64,000 bases of DNA from positions 124,001-188,000 of the forward strand of contig JASPKZ010004957.1 of the NCBI GenBank assembly GCA_030220185.1, written 5' to 3'. Positions within the stretch are counted from its first letter, which is position 1, and each line of letters opens with the position of its first letter. A program made the position numbers and the translations under genes. The stretch comes from Diploptera punctata (Eukaryota > Arthropoda > Insecta > Blattodea > Blaberidae). The notes beneath the pieces are model-generated. The model worked only from the letters and a program-made list of their open reading frames with translations, was not told the origin of the DNA and did not search any database. Shown piece by piece: positions 55,240 through 64,000 of this stretch.

Positions 55240-56180
55240 AAGATCTTTTCTCAAATACCTTACTTATTAAATTTTTTTTATTTGTCAAGAATACTTATCA
55301 AGAAAATTTTCTTAATGTAAATCAGTAATTTTAAAAATCTGTTTTCAAAGTATCATATAAATTATTTTATAATTACCTTTATAAAAAATTTCAAAATTTT
55401 AAATAAAAAAAATTAATGCAGTATCAGTATGAAAATTAATTTTTGATATAAATTGTGTTCAAATGTATTTTTAATGAATTCCATGTAAAATTTGATATAA
55501 CGCATAAAAATTAAAGTTTCTTCTCTGCTATTAAAAAGAATTTCAAGTGCCCACATTCCAGAATATTGTAGAATATGAACAAACTCATACGTAACAAAGA
55601 ATTGTTATTTATTTTAATTAATACTCTTATACTATGCAGAAGCATTATAGTCTATTTCAAATGTCTATGCAGCAGACAACTACAGAGATGTGTGACCTTT
55701 GAGTCAACGTTCTCAGCCTACTGAAGCACAGTTCACAACCTTATAAAACTAGCTTACCTACTGAAACTTTCATACAGGCTAAAAATCAAGTAAATAATGT
55801 TACATGTACCTTTGTTTATTCGGAATCAGTAGTTCAGACTTCTTCTAGGTTGATGATCATTTCTTCAACCTCTTCCAATATATTACACTAGTCTGCATGA
55901 TATCAGATGACTGAAAACTAATATGTTGTATTAGTTCACTTTTTTATGCTGATTCCAGAACTGTTTTTAGTTTTCTTCTATCACGTACAGTTGTTTCACA
56001 ATGGACCTAATCTGTTTTCATATATTTATTGGTGAAAGCATAATATGTGCCAGATGGTAATGAGTATTGTTGGAGGGAAATTAGTCAATTCAAGCCTCTA
56101 AGCCTTTAGTTTGGCACAACTGCTGCTGAGGTTGTTATTGGGTGACTTCTCAGACACTTGCATTATCAATGCTGTTCTCA
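55240..56180. other. Intron 5, unassigned
   Basis: AT-rich. I see no exon with the next conserved beta-glucuronidase blocks and no known repeat. Confidence 0.5.
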
Positions 56181-56213
56181 TTTTATCTCTCTAGTGTGAC
56201 TGCAAGTATGACA

Positions 56214-57840
56214 ATGTCTACACGCAAGTGTGTGAACAATCCTAACTTTTCTTCTATATTTGTGGAAATTATACAATGCTTAAGCAAAGAACGGATATTA
56301 CAGACTTTGTGAAAAAAGCTTACTATGCTTATTTTAAAGTGAAACCTGGTGACCAGGATAAGGCATTTTTCACCGAATAAAGTTTGCTGCCATTGTGTTG
56401 AGAGGTTAAGATTGTGGACAAAAAGGAAGAAAACGTGCATGCCATTTGTGATTCCTATGGTGTGGAGGGAGCCTAAAGACCACCTTAATGACTGTTACTC
56501 CTGTTTGCTTAATGTTCAGGGGTATAATTAAAAAAATAAGAACCAAATTGTATATCCAAGCATCCTTTCAGCCATTAAGCCAGTTCCATATGGAGAAGAG
56601 CTGCCTGGTCCTCTTCCTCCAGCTGTTTTAGAGAACCTGACAGAATATAATGTTGAAAGTGAACTTGATGCAATCACTGATGACGATACTGATGATATAT
56701 ATATATATCAGCCTGAAGATGGCTTTACTCCACGATTCTCTCAAAGTGGCCTTAATGATCTAGTTCGTGATCTGAATTTGCCAAAGGAATCTGCAGAAGT
56801 ACTAGGCTCATGGCTTAAAAGTAAGAATCTTCTAGAACTAGGAACACATTACTCATGGTACAGACACAGAGAAAAAGAACTAGATCCTAAATACAAGGCA
56901 TTTGTGGAAAATATTAAATTAATATTGGGAAGCTAAAGCTATTACTATGATAAAAATAAGTAAATTAATAAACACAATTAAATTATTGTAAATCAATGGT
57001 AAAGAGAAAAAATTTTTGCCTGAACCGGGAATCGAACCCCGAACCTTTAGCTTTCCATGCTAATGCTCAGACCACCGAGCTAATCCAGGCTTCATTCCCA
57101 TCCAAGCAAGAATCCTTCCTTTATCTTTACTCTACTGGCCCCACATTCAATTGCAATGAATCATCATTCACACAATGGGAATGAAGCCTGGATTAGCTCG
57201 GTGGTCTGAGCATTAGCACGGAAAGCTAAAGGTTCGGGGTTCGATTCCTGGTTCAGGCAAAAATTTTTCTCTTTACCATTGATTTACAATAATTTAATTG
57301 TGTTTATTAATTTACTTATTTTTATCATAGTAATAGCTTTAGCTTCCCAATATTAATTTAATAAATAATGCTATAGCTGTGTGGAGTCCTTCATGTCTTC
57401 TTCAGGTAGAAGCCATTCATTGTGTATTTGTGTGAATGATGATTCATTGCAATTGAATGTGGGGCCAGTAGAGTAAAGGTAAAGGAAGGATTCTTGCTTG
57501 GATGGGAATGAAGCCTGGATTAGCTCGGTGGTCTGAGCATTAGCACGGAAAGCTAAAGGTTCGGGGTTCAATTCCCGGTTCAGGCAAACATTTTTCTCTT
57601 TACCATTGATTTACAATAATTTAATTGTGGAAAATATGTTGAAAATTTTCAAAAAGTTGAATTGTAACACGAGTGTGAAAGTTGACTTTATATGTTTCCA
57701 TAACGACTACTTCCCCGAAAATCTCGAACATTATAGTGAAGAGCAAGGTGAACGTTTTCACCAGGATATTAATGAGATGGAGAGGAGGTAACAGGTAACA
57801 TGGAATGGAAACTACTGTTGGATGCTGATGAGGGAGACTA
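56214..57840 (+). pseudogene. Remnant of a multi-copy insect protein with N-terminal zinc-binding motifs
   Basis: Frames read MSTRKCVNNPN, CYICGNYTML-type and KVCCHCVERLRLWTKR (two CxxC pairs), VIPMVWREPKDHLNDCYSC, GLNDLVRDLNLPKESAEVLG, and after the nested repeat VENMLKIFKKLNCN, DYFPENLEHYSEEQGERFHQ and DINEMERR. I recall this order from uncharacterised, repeated proteins in insects. Compared with those, the middle (roughly 250 residues) is missing. Several frameshifts and stops. Function unknown. Confidence 0.65.
56915..57626. mobile_element. tRNA-bearing repeat, family 1, 11-bp TSD, three modules
   Basis: gtggaaaatat at 56904-56914 and 57627-57637; removing the insert restores the reading frame around it. 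Modules are at 57018-57090 (-), 57186-57258 (+) and 57513-57585 (+). The two + modules are in tandem with a 327-bp period. The - module is joined head to head with the first + module. Confidence 0.88.
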
Positions 57841-58024
57841 AAAATGGAGTAATTTCAAGGAAGTCAAAAAAGAGTAGGTTTCAAAATTAATGGAACACCA
57901 TTTACTTTCTGTTTTGTTACAAGGTAGTCACAAAATTATTAGGACAGTTCTCTACAGTATTTTTAACATATATTTTTAACAAAAATTTAGCTTGTGTGAA
58001 ATGAAGATTGAGAATTACTTATTT

Positions 58025-58212
58025 TAGGAATTCTCACTATGAGGTATATTCATTAAGTTAGAATATTTTTATCACTCACCTCATATTGTTCTTCTTATTT
58101 GATTATAAACTAGTTTCGGAACATAGTTTCTGTTCCATCCTCAGTATCATCACGACCGTTGTTCTGTCGTCTTGAAGAGTTGTCCTTCTCTCCTTCCATT
58201 GGCTGACTGAAA
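58025..58212 (-). mobile_element. Single arm of hammerhead-bearing repeat
   Basis: Matches the left arm of 45755-46090 (cctcatattgttcttcttat, ctagtttcggaacatagttt), preceded by attttaggaattctcactatgaggt. It is cut off at ggctgactg. Confidence 0.85.
58100..58152 (-). ncRNA. Hammerhead ribozyme motif, covarying partner of 45801-45853
   Basis: On the - strand: stem I TGATGATA/TATAATCA (7 of 8 pairs), CTGAGGA, stem II GGAACAgaaactaTGTTCC (6 bp), GAA, ACTAGT, T17. The T-A pair in stem I replaces the C-G pair of the other copy. Confidence 0.8.
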
Positions 58213-58713
58213 AACCTCGAAACCAGGTCATTCTCACCGGGAATTTCAAAGTTCATTAATTTCTTCGAAAAGAAGATTGAGTATATTTGTGCTTGTAGTA
58301 GCTAAAATGTGAAAATATAAATTCTTAATTTGTGCAAAAACCTGACGTGATAGACAAAAATGGAAATAATTTCTGGAATCAGTGTAAACAATTGATTTAA
58401 GAACACCTATTTTAAATAAATCATCTGAAAAAAAAGGTTTAAAATGCAGACTAGTGTTAACCATATCCCACATTCGAGGTTCTTCAGTCTCTGTCACATG
58501 ATGCATGCACTCTGCCCAGTTTTCGGTTGTGACTCATTCTAGAGCTTCATGAAGAAGCAACCTGACATCTCGTAATTTAAATGTTTTATTAAGCAACGTT
58601 ACATAACTCTTTACCTGAGCCCATATCAACTCAATAGGATTCAACTCACAGTGATATGGAGGTAAACAAAGTACAGTCATATTGTCACTTTTGGTCATTT
58701 CATCCACAACATA

Positions 58714-59819
58714 TCTTAATATATAAAAATTTCATGTCACATTGTTTGTCCGCGATGGAATCCTAAACTACTGAACCGATTTTAATAAAATTTTGCACAC
58801 TGTGTGCAGTTTGATCCAACTTGAGACTTAGGGTCGAATATTTGAACGCATTAGACAGTAAAAGGCATTCTCTGCTGAGAAAGTTTTATCCAAATACATT
58901 TTTCTTACTCAGAAATCTATTCATGCGATAATAATTGTAAGTTACCTGACGAGGTACCTTAAGATCATAGCTCAAGATAGAAACTTATCGTGAAAATCCC
59001 AAAGGGAACCGATGATAACCGATGTAGTTTGAAACCTTTGCAGCTTTATCCAAGATGTCGGACCTTGAAGACTCCGATCATGTTTTCGGTATACGCGGAG
59101 AAGAGGAATTTGATAGTCTACCAAAGAATTCAACTGGAAGAACAGCAGAATCGGCGTAATATTGCACGATGCAGACGTCGTTGTATATGGTATTATTTGC
59201 AGGACGCAAGTGTAAATGCGTTCTTCTATAGCAGACGAAAATAACTAAAGTGGTTTTATCGCTGAGAATTCTGGGTAATTTGTTGCCAATATTACGAAAA
59301 CGTCAACTTCCATGCATGACCGGTAAGTCAGCCGTTAATTCGATCTCAGCAATTGCTCACGGTGAGTCAGCTCACCAGTGATTGGAAGTAATTTGAGTAG
59401 AGACTAATGTATTTGCATATGACCCTTAGGGTAGTTTATAACTAAATTTATAGTCACATTATTTTTTATTGCAAATTATTTGTTTATTATTTAACAAAGA
59501 GACAAAGAGTTATAATTATCTGTGAGTTCCATACGATTCTAACAGATGGCGGTGTAAGGTAATTTGGTAAGATAATTGGTTTATTATTTAACAAAGAGAG
59601 ATCCAGATGGCTGTGCTTTTTGTTGCAACCACGAATTTCAATTGAATTACAAATATTGATTATTTCATAATTTAAGTGTGTTCAGTATTTATTTTATTTT
59701 CAATATTATTAATTTCGTGTGTAAGTATTAGTTTTAAGTAATCTGGCTGAAAGACAGCAACTTAATTAAAATTTTTAACGTATACCTTAGCCACAGCAAC
59801 GCGTGGCCGGGACTTCTAG
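58714..59819 (+). mobile_element. Non-autonomous Helitron, 1.1 kb
   Basis: Starts TCTTAATATATAAAAATTTC after host A, and ends gcaacgcgtggccgggacttCTAG before host T, with a hairpin (gccacagcaacgcgtggc) near the end. Excising it rejoins the transposase frame. The ORF at 58990-59244 matches nothing I know. Confidence 0.85.
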
Positions 59820-60193
59820 TTTATCATATAAAGTTCTGTATTGTGAAACAAGTTACATCATCTCTTTCTTCAATAGATCATCATTATCCAATGGAACCTG
59901 TTTAATTTTAAGCCACTGAAGAATTTTATCTTTTTTCCAAGCTTGCGTGGGTAACTTTTCACTCTTAACAGAGCGATAAATGGTGTTATCAAGAACAATG
60001 ACACCTGGTTCAATACTAGGGAGTATTTTTGAAAACCACTCATGGAATTTCTCTCCCCTCATCTGTTCATGGTAGTCTTTCATAGATGTGATTCAAATAC
60101 TAACAAACCATTGTCTACGAATCCTTTTTCATTGCCTATATGCACTACTATCAGCCATTTTCCTTTACCACTTGGATTTTTCAAAACCAATTG

Positions 60194-61614
60194 AGGGGGT
60201 CAGTGGAATAAGGGCCCATCCCAACTGCACTAAGTTTGGAGAAAAATAGCATTTTATTAAATTCTACATTGAGTAAAATATATAGAGCACACATTGATAA
60301 TATTTGGTACATGTCTTGTACATAAAATAAGCTTTCTGCCTGCAAATGTATAGACCACTACGTTGTTCGTATGTCTAATAAAGAAAAAGAAAATTGAGAA
60401 TATAAAAAATACAACATAAATAAAGAAATTAAATAACACTTTTTAACTTGAATATTGCATTAATCTACGTATTCTACGTTTGCAGCATTTATATTATCAT
60501 CATCATCATCATCTGATTTAAGGCTACTGTTAAAATGTCTGGTGTACAGGTGGCACAAATGTTATGAGAGTCATGATGTCTTCTTTATCATCCTATCATT
60601 AGGATATTTTGTTATCAATATTACATCTCGTAATACTGGACACTTTCCTTTCCCTTTTTTAAAGGGTTATTACTTCCTCTAAAGCCAAATAACTGAAAAT
60701 AGATTGTATGTATATTACGTGTCTGTTTTCCACAAAACGAAACTGAGATGATTTTCTGATGCCCACCTTATGGTTGTCCAGCGTCACATTTCTCTTTGTG
60801 AACATTTAAGTTATCCAAATATTTAAAATCTTCTGCATTTCTCTCAATTACTGTAAATGGTTTTTTGTTCAACTCTTTCTTATGAGCTGAGCCCACTGTT
60901 CAGGTGTATAAACCACTTGTGTTTTCTTTTAATTTTTCAATCACACCAAAGTCAGCATCACAGGGAAGGAAAGTGTGACCTGTAGAAGACATTTATGTTC
61001 AATTTCTTCAAACCAACCACAATCAATCTTGTACAGCCAAAGTCCCATTATTGTATAATTCTTGTTTTGAACAACACATGAATCACTAGATACATTATAA
61101 GTTTCTTTTTATTAGCACTTTTTTCAATCAGTGGCACAGCTTTTAATAAGCAACAAGCAATTTCGTCCGCACTTCTTGAAGCAACTGATTCAGGCCGATA
61201 TATATTCATTTCCACTGTTGCGTAAAATGTTCTGCTTCATTTTATTCTACTGTTGCACATTTATTTTTCTTTTCTTATATTTTATTACACTATTTCCATT
61301 TGCACAAGTATCTGCCGCATCAGCCATTCTGCATTTACTGATATTTGCCGTCAATGCTAGTCAGTATTACAGCGGATACAGAGTAGCGGACAATATACGG
61401 TCACGTGTCAGCAGTTGGGATGGGCCTTTATTCCCCGCGCGCGTGAAGAAGTTAGAAATTTTTCTTAGACATAAAGTCTCATTTAACCTCTTTTGAGCAA
61501 AGTTAGAATTATGAGCTTCTAAAGATTAACAGAAGATAGCCATATGATACATAATCTGCAAATAACTAAAAATCAACCATTGGTTGGGATGGGCCCTTAT
61601 TCCACTGAGCCCCT
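60194..61614 (-). mobile_element. 1.4-kb TIR element carrying a DUF7869-like coding remnant
   Basis: Inverted ends gtcagtggaataagggccca (left) and tgggcccttattccactgag (right), about 32 bp, flanked by caattg at 60188-60193 and 61615-61620. A partial third copy of the tip (cagttgggatgggcctttat) lies at 61412. The inserted-into transposase is contiguous across the site. Confidence 0.85.
60770..61200 (-). pseudogene. Coding remnant resembling DUF7869-type proteins
   Basis: On the - strand, broken frames read ESVASRSADEIACCLLKAVP, NKNYTIMGLWLYKIDCGWFE, TGHTFLPCDADFGVIEKLK and VYTPEQWAQLIRK. These blocks match my memory of proteins annotated with DUF7869, common in arthropods. The name is uncertain. 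It lies wholly inside the TIR element. Confidence 0.5.
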
Positions 61615-62215
61615 CAATTGTTAACCCTCTCAAAGAAGCATCTTTAGCACTTACTACAGTCTTATCTTGCCACACTTTACTTCTAGTGATCACTTCATTC
61701 ACCCAGGTCTCATCCATGTAATATATAGGTTTTCCCTAGGACCTATACCGTCCAATATCCTGAAAAAACCTACCATATAAGATCCTCTCTATCTGATAGA
61801 TAGCTATTTCTCCTTCTTTTCTCAAATTTTAATCCAATCTCTAAAAGAAGCCTATACAGAGTACTTCTACTGAAATTAAGAATGTCACTGTCATCATTTA
61901 TGGCAGAAAGAATTTTATCTAATGTTAGAATTTAATTCTGTACAAAAAATGCATGGATCTTGCTTCGAATTGCAGCCTTTGTAAAATCGTCAGTGGAATT
62001 TAAAATGGTTTTAATTTTAGTTTTCTGTTTCTTTGGAGATTTTAACTGACCTGTGTTTTTGTATTCGTTTAATACCTGAAACACGCTTCTAATCGACACA
62101 CCCAGGGATGAAGCTACTTTAGAAGCTATGTCTCGAATAGCAAGTTCAGTATTGTCCTTTATGCTTTTTTATTGGCAAGGTAAGGAAGCTATTATCCATT
62201 TCAGAAGTTAATTTC

Positions 62216-62960
62216 AATGACAAACAGTGAGATGATAAACAAGGAAATTAAAAACTCTATGAAGACAGAAAATATAGTTCAATAGGTGGATATCAAAACA
62301 TTACACCAAACTTTAACACAGAAAATACACTAAAACACTGATTTTACACCGTATTAGTAAATTTAGTTCAATATTTATTTATGAGCTCAATATCTTTACT
62401 GTGTTGCATTCACTCACTTGCTCTCTACTGTCTTATTGTGTATGGAGCGAGCACAGTGAATTCCGTCATTATTTCATCAAACAGCCAATGCCAGCTTCAA
62501 GGCTAGACAACTGTGTGTACTCTTGCTGCATAGTCATTTGAAATAGAGTGTAGTTATGTCAGTTGTCTTTTTTTTTTTGTATTAATAGTGACTAAAGTTT
62601 ATTAAAACATAAAACTCAAAATATGTATTTTGTAACTCCTCCTATATATATACTGTATTCACAATTGTTTGTTGAAAGAAAAGTGAAAACTTTACAGAGA
62701 TTGTTATTTTACTTTTACTCTGTAAAACATGATACCATTCTACAGTTACATCAGTTACTGATATAAACTGTATGTTTTAAGTACAATTATTATTAAAGAT
62801 AAAAATTCCATATTTTCTGTTATAGAAATTGAAACCTATATATATATATATATATATATACATCGGGTCTGCAGAAACATTCCGTGGTTACAACTTGGTA
62901 TAGCGCTGCAGTCATTTGTTGGATTTATATTAAACTGGTGTCAATAGAAATTTTAGAACA
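62216..62960. other. Intron 5, unassigned, with (TA)n at 62838-62861
   Basis: No gene. The transposon's right end may lie near 62450-62560 but no inverted partner was found. Confidence 0.4.
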
Positions 62961-62967
62961 TATTTCA

Positions 62968-63240
62968 AAGACGGGGGCACACTGTAGCATAGTGATTAAG
63001 GCACTGCGCTCCAAGCCGGAAGGTCGAGGGTCGAGTCCCGGTGGGGTAAGAATTTTTAAACTGACCCAAACCTTCTGGCAGCACTATGGCCCTAGGGCCG
63101 ACTCAGCCCCTAACATAAATGAGTACCAGACACTTGTTTTGGGGGTAAAGGCAGCCGTCATACAGGGCTGACAACCCGGCTGACATCAAGTGCCGATTGT
63201 CTAGAAAAAGTGAGAGCCTTAACCTCCTACTCCCCTAGAG
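62968..63240 (+). mobile_element. SINE family A, with head
   Basis: Head gtagcatagtgattaaggca and gagggtcgagtcccggtg, then the family body through ctagaaaaagtgagagcc. One deviation in the B box (ggtcgagtcc). Confidence 0.85.
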
Positions 63241-63273
63241 CCTCCTGAGGCCATCATTTTGGAACATGGTGTA

Positions 63274-63345
63274 TTATCATTATTATTATTATTATTATTA
63301 CTAATATTGCTACTACTATTATTATTACTACTATTACTAATTATG
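63274..63345. repeat. (ATT)n microsatellite, imperfect
   Basis: ATT units with ACT variants. The poly-Leu ORF is an artefact. Confidence 0.9.
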
Positions 63346-63349
63346 AAAC

Positions 63350-63605
63350 TAAAGTGGATAAGACATATGAGTAGAATGGAGGAAAAGAGAGCCCCTTATC
63401 AAGTTTCTGTTGATCATCTGCAGGGGGGAAAAAAAAAGTCAAAAAAGAAGACCTAAACCCACATGGTGGGATAATGTGTACAATGATATTAGGAAATGAA
63501 AATTCATAAAATGGAATGTAAGATATAAGGAGAGAGAGAAATGGAAGAGGTCAGTGAAAGAGGCAAAGCTCCACATTGGACTGCAGTGACACTGAAGAAG
63601 AGACT
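63350..63605 (+). mobile_element. LINE 3' end
   Basis: MKLKWIRHMSRMEEKRAPYQ, PKPTWWDNVYNDIR-like and WKRSVKEAKLHIGLQ in shifted frames, the usual C-terminal tail of these LINEs. Confidence 0.65.
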
Positions 63606-63614
63606 ACCACTACT

Positions 63615-63895
63615 ACTAGTCAGTCCTGATGGACTAGTGGTTACTATGTTTCAAGGTCTGTGGTTTCAAACCTGGATGGGAGTTAATAGATTTTGTTCAG
63701 GGCATAAAAATGTTAGGTATGATTCCTTCAGAAGGGAATTAAAACTATGGATCCATGTTATAAGTTTACATCACATAAAAGAACTTCAAGTTTGAAATAA
63801 GAGACATCTGGGTGAAACTTGTTGGTCCTATCACATGCAGCTTTATGTAGCAATGGCCTGACCTGTTAAAGAGCATCATTAAATAAAATACTACC
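63615..63895 (+). mobile_element. SINE-like repeat with tRNA-like head, further family
   Basis: A-box-like gatggactagtggttacta and B-box-like gtggtttcaaacctggatg, then about 220 bp ending in cattaaataaaatacta. Single copy in the window, so only moderately supported. Confidence 0.5.
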
Positions 63896-63907
63896 TACAT
63901 AAGCCTA

Positions 63908-64000
63908 TTAAAGTAAAGTAAAGTGATCCCACAACAGACCCGGAGGCCCTTGGGGTAAGTAGGAGGTTAGGGCTCCCACTTTTTCTAGACAATTGGCACT
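63908..64000 (-). mobile_element. SINE family A, cut by window edge
   Basis: gtgatcccacaacagacccg ... ctttttctagacaattggca is the reverse of the family A 3' body. Confidence 0.85.

Larger units (their letters stand above)
58215..62215 (-). pseudogene. DDE_3 (IS630-like) transposase split by two later elements
   Basis: On the - strand: N-terminal helix-turn-helix region (IRDIASKVASSLGVSIRSVF, TLYRLLLEIGLKFEKRRRN), YMDETWVNE-like first Asp near 61715, GKWLIVVHIGNEKGF, GVIVLDNTIYRS second Asp near 60000, LPPYHCELNPIELIWAQVK with Glu near 58650, and a C-terminal TENWAECMHHV. All three catalytic positions survive, but frames are broken. Insertions: Helitron 58714-59819 and a TIR element 60194-61614. 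Terminal repeats were not found. Confidence 0.85.

Noticed and set aside
61131..61496. A 121-codon ORF with hydrophobic stretches (possible membrane protein)
   Set aside because: Lies inside the 60194-61614 TIR element, partly antisense to the broken coding remnant. The hydrophobicity follows from T-rich sequence.

Overview
This is a stretch of animal nuclear DNA, most likely from a hemimetabolous insect. It is AT-rich and packed with transposable elements, and it has GT-AG introns. It contains one recognisable host gene. The LINE and SINE families resemble ones I associate with cockroaches (Blattodea), but that placement is from memory and is an inference. Nothing in the window looks bacterial.

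The host gene is the 5' part of a glycoside hydrolase family 2 beta-glucuronidase (GUSB-like) on the + strand. Five coding exons (30716-30928, 31695-31877, 44777-44943, 46860-47002, 55041-55237) join in frame into 301 codons. They encode a signal peptide, the N-terminal sugar-binding domain and part of the Ig-like domain. The catalytic barrel lies beyond the right edge. The introns are inflated by transposons: intron 2 is about 12.9 kb, intron 4 about 8.0 kb, and intron 5 more than 8.7 kb.

Layout. 1-30 kb (upstream of the gene, or a 5'-UTR intron): Tc1/mariner, hAT, piggyBac, Helitron, Ty3/Gypsy, LINE, SINE and Penelope-like remnants. 30.7-64 kb (gene body): the five exons, separated by nested repeats. 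Several target-site duplications (TSDs) are legible: 11-14 bp for LINE, SINE, tRNA-bearing and foldback insertions, 8 bp for hAT, TTAA for piggyBac, and A/T for Helitrons. They allow the insertion order to be read directly.

The most interesting theme is a set of Penelope-like elements (PLEs), with GIY-YIG endonuclease remnants at about 10.1, 49.1 and 54.6 kb, plus a large group of foldback repeats. The arms of both carry hammerhead-ribozyme (HHR) motifs: a CUGANGA core, a strong stem II, GAA, a 2-4 bp stem III, and a pairing stem I. Two copies of one subfamily show a compensatory C-G to T-A change in stem I. A second theme is a repeat family carrying 73-bp tRNA-like modules in permuted tandem and inverted arrangements, flanked by 11-12 bp TSDs. 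A third is a DDE transposon split by a Helitron and by a second terminal-inverted-repeat (TIR) element.
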